DNA of 64,000 bases from Stakelama marina (GTDB lineage: Bacteria > Pseudomonadota > Alphaproteobacteria > Sphingomonadales > Sphingomonadaceae), in NCBI RefSeq assembly GCF_018122655.1, contig NZ_JAGRQC010000001.1, forward strand, positions 186,001-250,000, read 5' to 3'. A program made the translations under genes and the position numbers. This document shows positions 37,901 to 51,423 of this stretch, one piece after another. Position 1 is the stretch's first letter. Each line of letters starts with the position of its first letter. The notes beneath the pieces were generated by a model, which saw nothing but the letters and a program-made list of their open reading frames with translations, was not told the DNA's origin and made no database searches.

Positions 37901-39214
37901 GAATGCCTGGATGCCCAGACGGTGGAGCGTCGGCGCGCGGTTGAGAAGAACGGGGTGCTCGCGAATGACTTCGTCGAGGATGTCCCAGACTTCCTTGCGC
38001 TCCTTCTCGACCCACTTTTTCGCCTGCTTGAGGGTCATCGACAGACCCTTGGCGTCGAGACGGGCGTAGATGAACGGCTTGAACAGTTCGAGCGCCATCT
38101 TCTTCGGCAGGCCGCACTGGTGCAGCTTGAGCTCCGGACCCGTCACGATGACCGAACGGCCCGAATAGTCGACGCGCTTACCGAGCAGGTTCTGACGGAA
38201 GCGGCCCTGCTTGCCCTTCAGCATGTCGGACAGCGACTTCAGCGGACGCTTGTTGGCGCCCGTGATCGTGCGGCCGCGGCGGCCGTTGTCGAACAGCGCG
38301 TCGACCGATTCCTGAAGCATGCGCTTTTCGTTGCGCACGATGATGTCGGGCGCGCGCAGCTCCATCAGCCGCTTCAGGCGGTTGTTGCGGTTGATGACGC
38401 GGCGATACAGGTCGTTGAGATCCGACGTCGCGAAACGACCGCCGTCGAGCGGCACGAGCGGGCGCAGTTCGGGCGGAATGACCGGAACGACGTCGAGAAT
38501 CATCCATTCGGGGCGGTTGCCCGATTCGATGAAGCTTTCGACGACCTTCAGCCGCTTGATGATCTTCTTGGGCTTCAGCTCGGACTTGGTCTCGGCCAGT
38601 TCCTTCAGAAGGTCGTCACGCTCGCCCTCGAGGTCGAGGTCCATGAGCATGTTCTTGACCGCCTCGGCGCCGATGCCGGCGGAGAAGGCGTCCTCGCCAT
38701 ATTCGTCCTGCGCCTCGAGCAGTTCGTCCTCGGTGAGCAGCTGGAACTTTTCGAGCGGGGTCAGGCCGGGCTCTGTGACGATGTAGCTCTCGAAATAGAG
38801 CACGCGCTCGAGCTGCTTGAGCTGCATGTCGAGCAGCAGGCCGATGCGCGACGGCAGCGACTTCAGGAACCAGATGTGCGCGACGGGGGCTGCAAGTTCG
38901 ATATGGCCCATCCGCTCACGGCGGACCTTCGACACGGTAACCTCGACACCGCACTTTTCGCAGACGATGCCCTTGTACTTCATGCGCTTGTACTTGCCGC
39001 ACAGGCATTCGTAATCCTTGATCGGACCGAAGATACGCGCGCAGAACAGACCGTCACGCTCGGGCTTGAACGTGCGATAGTTGATCGTCTCGGGCTTCTT
39101 GATCTCGCCGAACGACCAGGAACGGATGCGCTCGGGCGACGCGATGCCGATCTGGATCTGGTCGAAGGTCTCCGGCTTCTGGACCGGGTTCGCGAAATTG
39201 GTCAGTTCGTTCAT
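34928..39214 (-). CDS. rpoC: RNA polymerase beta' subunit
   Basis: A 1428-aa beta' subunit. The N-terminal zinc ribbon [20 protein letters not shown], the catalytic [15 protein letters not shown] with three magnesium-binding Asp residues, the bridge and trigger helix regions, and a second Cys cluster with CGKCYGRDL are all present. The sequence is full length for alphaproteobacteria. It starts 74 bp after the rpoB stop, with a hairpin repeat between them, and ends in a strong terminator. Confidence 0.98.
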   Translation of the reverse strand: MNELTNFANPVQKPETFDQIQIGIASPERIRSWSFGEIKKPETINYRTFKPERDGLFCARIFGPIKDYECLCGKYKRMKYKGIVCEKCGVEVTVSKVRRERMGHIELAAPVAHIWFLKSLPSRIGLLLDMQLKQLERVLYFESYIVTEPGLTPLEKFQLLTEDELLEAQDEYGEDAFSAGIGAEAVKNMLMDLDLEGERDDLLKELAETKSELKPKKIIKRLKVVESFIESGNRPEWMILDVVPVIPPELRPLVPLDGGRFATSDLNDLYRRVINRNNRLKRLMELRAPDIIVRNEKRMLQESVDALFDNGRRGRTITGANKRPLKSLSDMLKGKQGRFRQNLLGKRVDYSGRSVIVTGPELKLHQCGLPKKMALELFKPFIYARLDAKGLSMTLKQAKKWVEKERKEVWDILDEVIREHPVLLNRAPTLHRLGIQAFEPVLIEGKAIQLHPLVCSAFNADFDGDQMAVHVPLSLEAQLEARVLMMSTNNILSPANGKPIIVPSQDMVLGLYYITMEKEGEPGEGMVLSDIQEVHQALDSGAVTLHSKITARVPQTDEDGNTYMKRYETTPGRMLLGEKLPKTHKVPYEIINRLLTKKDVGDVIDEVYRHTGQKETVLFADGIMSLGFRHAFQAGISFGMDDMIIPGAKEKLVDETREQVKDYEQQYQDGLITQQEKYNKVIDAWSRCGDQVANAMMDEIKAVKKYEDGPMKGREKPINSIYMMAHSGARGSQAQIKQLAGMRGLMAKPSGEIIETPIISNFKEGLTVLEYFNSTHGARKGLADTALKTANSGYLTRRLVDVSQDCVIVEKDCGTDRSLEMKAIVQGGSTIASLAERILGRTTAEDIVDSKSGEVVIAEGTLLDEPMVAKIDEIGVQSVKIRSPLVCESKIGVCGKCYGRDLARGTPVNIGEAVGVIAAQSIGEPGTQLTMRTFHIGGAAQLNEQSNLEAPVDGKIEYREMRIIEDKRGRKVVLSRSGELAILDDEGRERAVHRIPYGAYVMFDDGHIVTQGDRMAEWDPFTAPVITETGGTVKYQDLIENKTLTEQVDEATGITQRVVTEYRAPSRSKEDLRPRITLLDGDSGETARYMLQPGAVISVDDGAEVKAGDVVARVARESAKTRDITGGLPRVAELFEARKPKENAIIAKVSGRVVFGKDYKAKRKIGIQPEDGDLVEYLVPKSKVIDVQEGDYIKRGDNLIGGSPDPHDILEVLGIEALAEYLVSEIQEVYRLQGVKINDKHIEVIVRQMLQKVEITDGGDTTLLAGEQVDREEMDAINAKLEKKQQPAQGKPVLLGITKASLQTRSFISAASFQETTRVLTQASVEGKQDTLVGLKENVIVGRLIPAGTGAGMNRMRIAASSRDAALRAQQRKLQEALIAAESAQEEHEAELAQDPVDAMVTSDALEKVETSGDGSDEAAGDYLNKED

Positions 39215-39229
39215 TTCTTGGCTCCAATT

Positions 39230-39266
39230 CCCCTCCCGTTTCGGGAGGGGCTAGGGGAGGGATATT
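39230..39266. repeat. REP-like hairpin between rpoB and rpoC
   Basis: CCCCTCCCG/CGGGAGGGG (9-bp arms around TTT) followed by ctaggggagggatattc. This kind of GC-rich inverted element is a common dispersed intergenic repeat in sphingomonads, as far as I recall; only one copy is seen in this window. Confidence 0.45.
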
Positions 39267-39288
39267 CTGGCGACGGTCGGGAGGCTGT

Positions 39289-43443
<4,155 letters not shown>

Positions 43444-43823
43444 GGGTGCTGTTCGCCTCGCTTGCGTCGAATAGAATTTCGTCCCGGTCGCCACCGGGCG
43501 GGCACGCCACAAAACGCGAAAAAGCCGCACGTCTTCCTGCCGGAAAACTTGCAGCTTTCAGCGTCTTATGATCCCTGACGGTCCATCCGTCCGGCACGCT
43601 GCGCGAAGACGTGCCATTTCTCGACCGCTCAGGTTTGTTGGATATAGGCGCAGGGGCGGGACCTGTCAAACCCGCGCGAGGCCGATTTCGCTTGCTGAAC
43701 GCCGGATAAACGGTCGCTGAACGTCGGATAAACGACGCGATTTGGTCGATGCTATGGCTCGCCTCGTCCTGATTTTCAGGCTGTTTCGGAACCGGATCGA
43801 GCGGATCGCTTTGTGTGGCGGCT
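43444..43823. other. Divergent promoter region of rpoB
   Basis: About 380 bp without a supported gene. It must hold the rpoBC promoter or leader and the promoter of the plus-strand membrane-anchored protein. I see no strong hairpin with a T run that would indicate a terminator or attenuator. Confidence 0.4.
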
Positions 43824-44882
43824 ATGACACAGGCACATAAAAGCTCGTATCTGGCCGGCGCGGCTATCGCTGCTGCGCTCGCCAGCGTCGCAACCCCCGC
43901 AATGGCGCAGGACATGGCGGCAACGCCGCAATCGACGCCCGACGCGGTGACGCCCGGAACCGTCGCTCCGCCCGACCTGTCGGGCTTGGCGGCACCGGAT
44001 ATGGCGTCCGACCGTCCGTCGCAGTCTTCGGCGCCGGTAGCCGACCCGCCTGCGGTGCTCGCCACCGAAAGCACGGCTCCAGCCAGCGAAACACCCGCCG
44101 CCCTTGCGTCCGAGGTTCCCAACGAAGCGCCGGTGACCGAGGAGCAGGCGACTGCACCGGCGAAACCGGTCACGGAGCGAACCGCCTCGTCCAAGGCGAC
44201 TGCCGCTCCGCAACCAAAGGCGAGGACAGCGACGGCAAGTGAGGACAATCCGCCTGCCGACGCCGCGCCGATTTCGCAGCAGGACGCGACCTCCGGCCCT
44301 CCCGTGCAACAAACGGTCTCGACACCGGCAGCCGCCCGGCCGGAAGGTTCGAGCGCGCAGCAGTCGTTGCGACCCGACAATAATGCGCTGCTCTGGATCG
44401 GCCTCGCAGGTGCGGCGGTGGTGATCGCCGGTCTCGCCGCGGCAATGGTAATGCGTCGCAAGCGTACCGCCCCGATTGTCGAGCCGCAGCGCAACCGCGC
44501 TTATGAGGCCCCGGCTACCGATGTCGCTTCCAAGGAGGCCGTCGAGCCGAGCTTTGTTCGCCCGCAACCGGTGGTCGCGCCGGCGGCTGCCGTCGGCGCG
44601 CAGGACGGGCTGGGGCGTCACGAACGCGCCGCTCTTGCCGGCCCTACGCCCGACAATCCGTTCCTGACGCTGAAAAAGCGCCTCGCCCGCGCGCGTTTCT
44701 ACGATCGCAGGGAGCGGCTTGCTGCCGAAGCTGCCGGTCGGCCCGCCGAAATGCCCTGGGCGGCTAGCGAACGCGCTGCCGAAACCGCGCCGCAACGCGC
44801 CACGCCGCGACCGAACGCGCGTCCGGCCACCAATCCGCTCAATTGGACGAAGGGCGGTTTGCGCCCAGCGTTCGACAGCTGA
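43824..44882 (+). CDS. Ala/Pro-rich membrane-anchored protein, unknown
   Basis: A 352-aa protein with a signal peptide (SSYLAGAAIAAALASVATPAMAQ), about 170 residues of Ala/Pro/Thr/Ser-rich sequence likely disordered in the periplasm, one membrane segment (LLWIGLAGAAVVIAGLAAAMVM) followed by RRKR, and a cytoplasmic tail with DNPFLTLKKRLARARFYDRRER. The tail looks more conserved than the rest. Start is ATG at 43824; GTG at 43815 is possible. The next gene has the same design. A terminator follows. Confidence 0.8.
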   Translation: MTQAHKSSYLAGAAIAAALASVATPAMAQDMAATPQSTPDAVTPGTVAPPDLSGLAAPDMASDRPSQSSAPVADPPAVLATESTAPASETPAALASEVPNEAPVTEEQATAPAKPVTERTASSKATAAPQPKARTATASEDNPPADAAPISQQDATSGPPVQQTVSTPAAARPEGSSAQQSLRPDNNALLWIGLAGAAVVIAGLAAAMVMRRKRTAPIVEPQRNRAYEAPATDVASKEAVEPSFVRPQPVVAPAAAVGAQDGLGRHERAALAGPTPDNPFLTLKKRLARARFYDRRERLAAEAAGRPAEMPWAASERAAETAPQRATPRPNARPATNPLNWTKGGLRPAFDS

Positions 44883-44902
44883 GGAGCAAAGATACGAGAA
44901 GG

Positions 44903-44931
44903 ATGGCCGGGTGTTCCGCCCGGCCATTTTT
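44903..44931 (+). terminator. Rho-independent terminator
   Basis: ATGGCCGGG/CCCGGCCAT hairpin with a run of five T after it, 20 bases after the stop of the membrane-anchored protein gene. Confidence 0.85.
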
Positions 44932-45089
44932 CGCGCGCAAATGGCGGCCTGTCGATCCGAGATTGATCTCTGCTGCGGGAGGGGTATTCCGCTAACCCGA
45001 TGTATCGCAGCCCAAGGCCATTTGTGGAACGCCGTCTCCCCGTCCACCCGTTCAGCTACCGTATCGGTCGTGTCGTCTATGCGCGCCAA

Positions 45090-46313
45090 ATGGGGAAGAT
45101 CGTTCGAAACAGCCTGATGGCCACAAGCGCCGTTGCGGCGATAATGCCGTTGCCCGCAGCCGCGCAGGAAGAGCCGCGCAACCTGCAATCGATCGCGCCG
45201 GTGACGAATTTGCAGACGCCTACGCCCACACCCTCACGGTCGCCGACGATCATATCGCCGCCGATCAAATTCTATTCGGTGCCAACGCCCAGCGCGACAC
45301 CCGGCCCGAACGACCGCCAGTCGGCACCCGCCGCCACGCCGCAGCCGTCGCCGACCCCAACCCCAACCCCAACGGTTCCTGAACCCACGCCCGCGCCCCG
45401 GGCGACTGCCGCGCCGCCGCCGCGCCGGACTGCGCCGGCCCGCGCGCAACGACCGCCGGCCGCGCCGCCTGAAGCTCGTCCGGCCCCGATCGCATCGCCG
45501 ACCCCGTCGCCAAGCCCGAGTGCGACGCCGCAGCCTGAAGAGCCGCCGGTCGCGGTGACCGACATTACCAACGACGCGGCGCCCGCGCCCGCGCCGGTGC
45601 GGAAGGGGCTTCCTGCGTGGATATGGTTTGCCCTGGCCGGTGGTATCGCCGTGCTTGGCCTTGCCGCGCTTGCGTTTCTGAGAAACAGGCGGGGATGGCG
45701 CAAGGTGCTGCGCTCCGTTACGCCGGACGAGCTCGATGACGGTGGGCAAGAGGCATCGTCGGTTTCGGAGGCTGAACCGGAAGCCGATGCCGAACCCGCC
45801 TATATTCCTGCGGCGCCATCGGCAGAGCCGTTGCGCGTGACGATCCAGCCGATCCGTGCGGGAACCGCGCAGGGCGAGGGCGTGGTCGAATTCGTCATCA
45901 GCGTCGACAATCCCGGCGGTGTCGATGCCGATGACGTCGTGGTTGCGGCCTGGCTGCGCAGCGCGCATCAGCAGCAGGATGCCGAGGTAGCGCAATTGCT
46001 CGCCGCCCCGCCGAGCCCCTACCTCCCCAAATCGAGGATTGCCGCCGGGGGCAGCAAGCGGATCCAGTCGCGCCTTACGTTGCCGAGAAACCGGATGCGG
46101 GTGATGCAGGCGGGGGGAAGACCCTATTTCATCCCCATGATTATCGTCGATGTACGTTACAAGAGCGGTAGCGCTCGCCGCGCGGCTGCCGTCGTCATGG
46201 TCGGGCGTCAACAAGCGTCGAGCGACAAGCTGGGCCCGATATTCCTCGATCAGCCCACGCGCATGCATGACCGGGTCGAAGCGAGACCGCACCGGGTTGC
46301 GATACCGGCCTGA
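45090..46313 (+). CDS. Pro-rich membrane-anchored protein, unknown
   Basis: A 407-aa protein with a signal-like N-terminus (ATSAVAAIMPLPAAAQ), a Pro/Thr repeat region (PTPTPTPTVPEPTPAPRA and similar), a membrane segment (AWIWFALAGGIAVLGLAALAFL) followed by RNRRGWRK, and a C-terminal beta-rich domain of about 150 aa (VVEFVISVDNPGGVDADDV) with a CARDB-like immunoglobulin look. An upstream ATG at 45000 is also open; 45090 gives a proper signal. Same overall layout as the preceding gene. Role unknown. Confidence 0.78.
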   Translation: MGKIVRNSLMATSAVAAIMPLPAAAQEEPRNLQSIAPVTNLQTPTPTPSRSPTIISPPIKFYSVPTPSATPGPNDRQSAPAATPQPSPTPTPTPTVPEPTPAPRATAAPPPRRTAPARAQRPPAAPPEARPAPIASPTPSPSPSATPQPEEPPVAVTDITNDAAPAPAPVRKGLPAWIWFALAGGIAVLGLAALAFLRNRRGWRKVLRSVTPDELDDGGQEASSVSEAEPEADAEPAYIPAAPSAEPLRVTIQPIRAGTAQGEGVVEFVISVDNPGGVDADDVVVAAWLRSAHQQQDAEVAQLLAAPPSPYLPKSRIAAGGSKRIQSRLTLPRNRMRVMQAGGRPYFIPMIIVDVRYKSGSARRAAAVVMVGRQQASSDKLGPIFLDQPTRMHDRVEARPHRVAIPA

Positions 46314-46414
46314 CCCTCCGCGAGGGGGGAGTCCGTTTCCGAACAAACGCAGCTTGTCCTTTGCAACCGTGCTGATAGGCTAACACAGCTAAAACAGCAC
46401 CCAGGGAGGGACAA

Positions 46415-47833
46415 ATGCGTATCAAACGGCTCGCCGCCGCGCTTGCGCTGTCGGCGTCAATATTGCCGCTGGCAGCGTCGGCGGAACCCGCGGCACCGCC
46501 GCTCGCCGAGCAAAAGCTCGCCATCGACACCCAGTATTTCACGCTTCCCAACGGCCTTCGCGTCGTCCTCGCCAAGGACGATATCGCGCCCACGGTTACG
46601 GTCGCGGTCTATTACGGCATCGGGTTTCGCATCGAACCGCGCGACCGCACCGGCTTTGCGCATCTGTTCGAACATCTGATGTTCCAGGGATCCGAACACG
46701 CGCCGAAGGGAACGCTGATCGGCACGATCAGCAACAATGGCGGCGTGCTCAACGGATCGACCCGGTTCGATTACACCAATTATTTCGAAGTCGTTCCGTC
46801 GAACGTGCTCGACCGCGTGCTCTGGTTAGAGGCGGACCGGATGGCGAACCCGGTCATCAACGAAACCGTGCTCAAGAACCAGCAGGGCGTGGTCGGCAAC
46901 GAGGTGAAGGTCAACGTCCTCAACCAGCCTTATGGTTCGTGGCCGTGGATCGATCTGCCGATGCTCGCCAATACCAACTGGTATAACAGCCATAATTTCT
47001 ACGGCGACCTGAGCGAGATCGAGGCTGCGACGGTGTCGGATGCCAAGGAATTCTCGCACAAATTCTATGTGCCTTCGAATGCCGTGCTCGTGATCGCGGG
47101 CGATATCGACTATGCCGAGGCAAAGGCCAAGGTGCAGAAATACTTCGGGAATATCCCGAAGGGGCCTGACGTTTCCAAGCCCGACATCTCCGAGCCGCGC
47201 CAGACCAAGGAAAAGACCGGCAGCCGCGTCGACAAGCTGGCCCCCAAGCCCGGTTACTCGGCCGGGTATCACATGCCGAAGCGCGGAACGCCCGAATGGT
47301 ACGCGATGGGCCTGATCGACCAGATGCTGGTGCAGGGCGACGACAGCCGCCTTTACCAGAAGCTGGTGCAGGATACCGGTATCGCGGGCAATGTATCGGG
47401 TGGCATCAACGCGTTTCTGGGCAATATGTACAATTATGACGGCCCGATGCTGTGGATGTTCAACTTTACGCATGACGCCGATGTCTCGGACGCGAAGATC
47501 ACGGCAGCGGTGGATTCGGTCGTCAACGACCTGCGCACCAAGCCCGTCAGCCAGGCCGAGCTCGACCGTGCCAAGACCAAGATCCGGTCCAGCCTCTATG
47601 ACACCGTCGGTGGCGGCGGTCGCGTCGGGCTGGTCGATCTGCTCGCGGTATATGCGCTTTTCGACAACGACCCATCGAAGGTCAACCAGATCGATCAGGG
47701 CTTTGCCGCGGTCACCCCCGCGCTGATCCAGAAGACGGCCGACGAGTATCTGCGGCCGACCAACCGATCCATCTTCACCATCGTGCCGGGCGGCGCCAAG
47801 CAGCCCGCAACTGCCGAGGGAGCAGGCAAATGA
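46415..47833 (+). CDS. M16 family zinc peptidase, active subunit
   Basis: A 472-aa pitrilysin-family peptidase exported by a signal peptide (MRIKRLAAALALSASILPLAASA). The inverted zinc motif HLFEH has His83, Glu86 and His87, and the second Glu is likely in the following helix around NEVKVN. The start has GGGAGG upstream. It overlaps the next M16 gene by 4 bp (ATGA). Such pairs act as a heterodimer, one active and one inactive, like the bacterial relatives of mitochondrial processing peptidase. Confidence 0.92.
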   Translation: MRIKRLAAALALSASILPLAASAEPAAPPLAEQKLAIDTQYFTLPNGLRVVLAKDDIAPTVTVAVYYGIGFRIEPRDRTGFAHLFEHLMFQGSEHAPKGTLIGTISNNGGVLNGSTRFDYTNYFEVVPSNVLDRVLWLEADRMANPVINETVLKNQQGVVGNEVKVNVLNQPYGSWPWIDLPMLANTNWYNSHNFYGDLSEIEAATVSDAKEFSHKFYVPSNAVLVIAGDIDYAEAKAKVQKYFGNIPKGPDVSKPDISEPRQTKEKTGSRVDKLAPKPGYSAGYHMPKRGTPEWYAMGLIDQMLVQGDDSRLYQKLVQDTGIAGNVSGGINAFLGNMYNYDGPMLWMFNFTHDADVSDAKITAAVDSVVNDLRTKPVSQAELDRAKTKIRSSLYDTVGGGGRVGLVDLLAVYALFDNDPSKVNQIDQGFAAVTPALIQKTADEYLRPTNRSIFTIVPGGAKQPATAEGAGK

Positions 47834-49245
47834 AGCGCGCGCTGATCGCAATCGCCGCGGCCCTGACCGCGACCGCAACGCTTCCCGCGACCGCGCAGGA
47901 GGTTCCCGCCAACCCGCCGCCCATCGGCACGCCGAAGCCGTTCTCGCTGCCGGCCAACGAGACCTATTCGCTGCCCAACGGGATGGAAGTCACCTTCGTG
48001 CCCTTCGGCAACACGCCGAAAGCGGTTGTCGCGCTGCGTGTATTCGCGGGCAATCTGAACGAGGCGGACGATACCTGGCTCGCCGACCTGACGGGCGACA
48101 TGCTCAAGGAAGGGGCAGGGGGTATGTCCGCCGAGCAGATCGCCACGCGAGCGGCCGGCATGGGCGGCGATCTGAACGTGTCGGTATCGCCGCAACAGAC
48201 CTATGTCGCGATGAACGTCCTGTCCGAAGACGCTGCCGATGCGGTGAAGCTGATTGGCGATGTCACGCTGCGGCCCGACTTTCCCGCCGACCAGTTCGAC
48301 CGGGTGAAGGCGAACTGGCAGAGACGCCTCGCCCAGGCGCTGTCGCGCGCGCAATCGCTTGCCGATGCGGCGCTTGCTCGCGCCTATTATGGCAATCATC
48401 CCTATGGGCATACGTTCCCGACACAGGAACAACTCGCCGGCTACACGCTCGATCAGGCCAAGGCGTTCTACGACGCCAATTACGGAGCCGAACGGGCGCA
48501 TATCTATGTCGGCGGGCAGTTCGACCGCGACGCTGTGAAGGCGGCGATCGCGAAGACATTCGGCGACTGGAAGGCTGGGCCGGACCGGCTCTCGCTGCCG
48601 GCCACGCCCAATCCGGGGCCGCAGGTGATTCTGGTCGATCGTCCGGGCGCGCCGCAATCGACGATCCGGCTGGCTTTTCCGGCGGCAAAGGCCGGGGCGC
48701 AGGGCGATATTCCGCTGCGCGTCGCCAATGCGCTGCTCGGCGGATCGTTCAGCTCGCGGATCACGAAGAATATTCGCGAAGACAAGGGCTATACCTATTC
48801 GCCGCGGTCCAGCATCACCCATCATCCCGGCGACGCGATGTGGGAGTTCGACGCCGATGTGACGACCGCATCGACAGGCCCCGCGCTGCACGAGGTATTC
48901 TCCGAAATCCGCAAGATGCAGGGTACGGCGCCGAGCGATCAGGAAGCGCAGGGTATGCGCAACTATCTGTCGGGATTGTTCGTGATCCAGAACTCGACCG
49001 CTTCGTCGGTGCTTTCTTCGCTTGCGAGCGTCGATACGCTCAACCTGCCCGAAAACTGGCTGGATAACTACGTCCCGTCGGTGCTGGCGGTGACGCCCCA
49101 GCAGATGAGCGATGCGATCAAGACGACGGTCCCGCTCGACAAGATGACGCTGGTCGTCGTCGGCGATCTGAAAACGGTCGAGCCGCAATTGAAGGCGCTG
49201 CCCGAACTGAAGGGGATGGACTTCAAGACGGTTACCATTCCCTGA
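47830..49245 (+). CDS. M16 family peptidase, inactive partner
   Basis: A 471-aa M16 protein with signal peptide. At the place of the HxxEH zinc motif it reads LTGDMLKEG, so the catalytic residues are missing. The C-terminal half keeps the family fold (RVANALLGGSFSSRITKNIREDKGYTYS). It probably forms a complex with the active enzyme upstream, to which it is translationally coupled. A terminator follows. Confidence 0.91.
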   Translation: MKRALIAIAAALTATATLPATAQEVPANPPPIGTPKPFSLPANETYSLPNGMEVTFVPFGNTPKAVVALRVFAGNLNEADDTWLADLTGDMLKEGAGGMSAEQIATRAAGMGGDLNVSVSPQQTYVAMNVLSEDAADAVKLIGDVTLRPDFPADQFDRVKANWQRRLAQALSRAQSLADAALARAYYGNHPYGHTFPTQEQLAGYTLDQAKAFYDANYGAERAHIYVGGQFDRDAVKAAIAKTFGDWKAGPDRLSLPATPNPGPQVILVDRPGAPQSTIRLAFPAAKAGAQGDIPLRVANALLGGSFSSRITKNIREDKGYTYSPRSSITHHPGDAMWEFDADVTTASTGPALHEVFSEIRKMQGTAPSDQEAQGMRNYLSGLFVIQNSTASSVLSSLASVDTLNLPENWLDNYVPSVLAVTPQQMSDAIKTTVPLDKMTLVVVGDLKTVEPQLKALPELKGMDFKTVTIP

Positions 49246-49264
49246 CCGAACGAAAGACCTGGCG

Positions 49265-49294
49265 AAAGGGCGGCCTCCGGGCCGCCCTTTTTTT
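49265..49294 (+). terminator. Rho-independent terminator after M16 pair
   Basis: AAAGGGCGGCC/GGCCGCCCTTT hairpin with TTTTTTT immediately after, 20 bases past the stop. Confidence 0.92.
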
Positions 49295-49382
49295 ACGCGA
49301 TAGCCAAAAATATCGAATATCAATAAAAAGTATTGCCGTTTATCGATAAATCTCTAGCCTCTTTGCGAAAGGGAGATGCGAC

Positions 49383-49904
49383 ATGCGACGCGACAGACTG
49401 CTCGGGGCGGCGACGGTGGTGCTCAGGATCGCCATGGTGCTGAACATCGCGGTGGCCAGCGCTTTCGTCATCTTCGGCGTGATTGCGCTGGTCCCCGGAA
49501 ATTTCGTCGAAACGATGTTGGCTGCGAAATACGGCGCGGACGCAGCAATCGCAGAGATGCTGGCGGCGATGGAGGTCGGCGTTCTGACCGGCGTGATCGG
49601 TTCCGTATTCTTTCATCGCATTGTTATCAGCGCGCTGGCGATCGTGCGCAGCGTGGGGGAGGGCGACCCGTTCCGTCAGGCCAATGCACGCCGTGTTTTG
49701 GCGATTGCATGGGGGATGCTGGGGTTACAGATTCTCGATCTTTGCCTCGGAGCGGTGCTGTTCTGGATTCGCAGTGCCGGGGCGGAAACGATGACATGGT
49801 CGCCCGCGATCGGCGGATGGATTGCGGTACTGCTGCTGTTCGTCCTGGCGCGGGTTTTCCAGGTCGGCGCCGATATGCGCGACGACCTTGAAGGGACGGT
49901 GTGA
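49383..49904 (+). CDS. DUF2975 domain membrane protein
   Basis: A 173-aa protein with four hydrophobic segments and the DUF2975-type motif VGEGDPFRQANARRVLAIAWGML between the second and third. Such proteins are usually paired with a small helix-turn-helix regulator, as here: the next gene starts in a 4-bp overlap. The start has GGGAGA upstream. The role of the pair is not known. Confidence 0.85.
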   Translation: MRRDRLLGAATVVLRIAMVLNIAVASAFVIFGVIALVPGNFVETMLAAKYGADAAIAEMLAAMEVGVLTGVIGSVFFHRIVISALAIVRSVGEGDPFRQANARRVLAIAWGMLGLQILDLCLGAVLFWIRSAGAETMTWSPAIGGWIAVLLLFVLARVFQVGADMRDDLEGTV

Positions 49905-50137
49905 TCGCCATGCCGGTGACCGTCCATCTCGACGACTTGCTGCGTGAGCGGCGCATGTCGCTGACCGAACTTTCCGAAGAGGTCGGCGTCACGATCGCCA
50001 ATCTCTCGATCCTGAAAACGGGCAAGGCCAAGGCGGTTCGCTTCTCCACGCTGGAGGCGATCTGCCGGGCGCTCGACTGCCAACCCGGCGACATTCTGGC
50101 CTTTGCCGCCGAAGAAGAAGTGGAGGACGGGCAATGA
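49901..50137 (+). CDS. Small XRE-type transcriptional regulator
   Basis: A 78-aa Cro/CI-like helix-turn-helix protein of the YozG type, with LSEEVGVTIANLSILKTGKAKAVRFSTLEAICRALDCQPGDIL. Start GTG at 49901 overlaps the DUF2975 stop; ATG at 49910 is also possible. It probably regulates its own operon together with the DUF2975 protein. The next gene starts 4 bp before its stop ends. Confidence 0.88.
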   Translation: MIAMPVTVHLDDLLRERRMSLTELSEEVGVTIANLSILKTGKAKAVRFSTLEAICRALDCQPGDILAFAAEEEVEDGQ

Positions 50138-50904
50138 AGACGTTTTTCGGGGCGCTGCTGACGGTCTATCGCGATACATGGCGCTATGCACGGGCGTTGC
50201 CGCTGGTTTTCGCGGCGATGATCGCAGTCGAATTCACCCAGCATCTGATCGAACTGCATCTCGGTTTCTTCGCAGCGAGCGACACCGTTCGTGCTGCAGC
50301 GGGAACAGCGCCGCTGCGTGCGGTGTTCGGTTGTTTCAAGATGTTGTCGATCTTCGCTGTCGGGTTCTTTGCCATCCGCTATTACGCGACCGGCGATGCC
50401 GCGTTCGCAAGGTCACCCGACAGGGCCGCGATAAAGGTTTTCGCACCCGTGCTGCTGGTTGAGATGCTGCTATTCGGCATCGTATTCGCTGCGGTTCTGG
50501 GCATTACCGACAAGCATATATCGCAACTCGTGACGTCGGTTGCCGGGATCGGTCAGATCCTGTTGGAGCCACTGTTGTTCGCCTGGTACGTGTCGGCGGC
50601 GCTTGGCGGGCAGGATCCGGGACCGCTCGGCTCCGCAAAGCGCGTCGGCTGGTATTTCCTGTGGGGAGCGTTGCTGACGCTGCTGGCCCGAATACCGTTC
50701 AACTTCGCACATGCAGGGCTGCACATCTGGGCGCGCGGGCACAGCGATGCGGTGGTGTTGGCGGCGATGGCGCTTGATGCGGTGGTGGTCGGTTTTCTGG
50801 CCGGGCTACTCGGTGCGATCCAGTACCGCGTTGCCGATCATGTCGCGCGCGTCCGTTCGCAGCCGGTGGCGGGTGGTGCAGATGCGCTGGCGGTCGGCGC
50901 CTGA
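50134..50904 (+). CDS. Multi-pass membrane protein, unknown
   Basis: A 256-aa protein with about six hydrophobic segments and a pattern DTWRYARALPLVFAAMIAVEF at the start. It is overlapped with the regulator gene by 4 bp, so it belongs to the DUF2975-XRE operon. No catalytic motif is visible. It might be a transporter-like or sensor protein; I cannot name a family. Confidence 0.78.
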   Translation: MKTFFGALLTVYRDTWRYARALPLVFAAMIAVEFTQHLIELHLGFFAASDTVRAAAGTAPLRAVFGCFKMLSIFAVGFFAIRYYATGDAAFARSPDRAAIKVFAPVLLVEMLLFGIVFAAVLGITDKHISQLVTSVAGIGQILLEPLLFAWYVSAALGGQDPGPLGSAKRVGWYFLWGALLTLLARIPFNFAHAGLHIWARGHSDAVVLAAMALDAVVVGFLAGLLGAIQYRVADHVARVRSQPVAGGADALAVGA

Positions 50905-50924
50905 TCCCACCCAATCACAAAAAA

Positions 50925-50957
50925 GAGGCGGTCCGTTTCCGGACCGCCTCTCTTTTT
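50925..50957. terminator. Bidirectional terminator, membrane gene and rplL
   Basis: GAGGCGGTCCG/CGGACCGCCTC hairpin (11 bp) with AAAAAA on one side and TCTTTTTT on the other, between the convergent plus-strand operon and rplL. Confidence 0.9.
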
Positions 50958-50989
50958 TCGGACCGCCGGTAAGGCGGTGCGCGACAAGC

Positions 50990-51367
50990 TTACTTGAGCT
51001 CGACGGTGCCGCCAGCGGCCTCGATCTGAGCCTTGAGCTTCTCGGCCTCGTCCTTCGACACGCCTTCCTTGACCGCCTTCGGCGCGCCCTCGACGAGAGC
51101 CTTCGCTTCGGTCAGGCCCAGGCCGGTGATGGCGCGGACTTCCTTGATGACGTTGATCTTCTTGCCACCGTCGCCGGTCAGGACGACGTCGAACTCGTCC
51201 TTCACTTCGGCAGCGGCTTCGCCACCGGCGCCGCCGGCAGCCGGAGCAGCCGCAACCGCCGCAGCGGCCGAAACGCCCCACTTCTCTTCGAGCATCTTCG
51301 AAAGCTCGGCGGCTTCGAGGACGGTCAGTTCGGACAGATCGTCGACGAGCTTGTTCAGGTCAGCCAT
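50990..51367 (-). CDS. rplL: 50S ribosomal protein L7/L12
   Basis: A 125-aa stalk protein: N-terminal dimerisation domain, an Ala/Gly-rich hinge ([18 protein letters not shown]), then the factor-binding C-terminal domain [36 protein letters not shown]. The ribosome binding site GGAG precedes the start. It forms an operon with rplJ. Confidence 0.98.
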   Translation of the reverse strand: MADLNKLVDDLSELTVLEAAELSKMLEEKWGVSAAAAVAAAPAAGGAGGEAAAEVKDEFDVVLTGDGGKKINVIKEVRAITGLGLTEAKALVEGAPKAVKEGVSKDEAEKLKAQIEAAGGTVELK

Positions 51368-51423
51368 TTCAAAAACTCCAAATCAAAATCGGTTGAATAT
51401 CGGGATAGTCTCGGGCCGCGGGC

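Noticed and set aside
45344..45420. Short tandem repeats that could be read as a CRISPR or DNA repeat array
   Set aside because: They are codons of a Pro/Thr-rich spacer inside a protein; there are no equal-length spacers.
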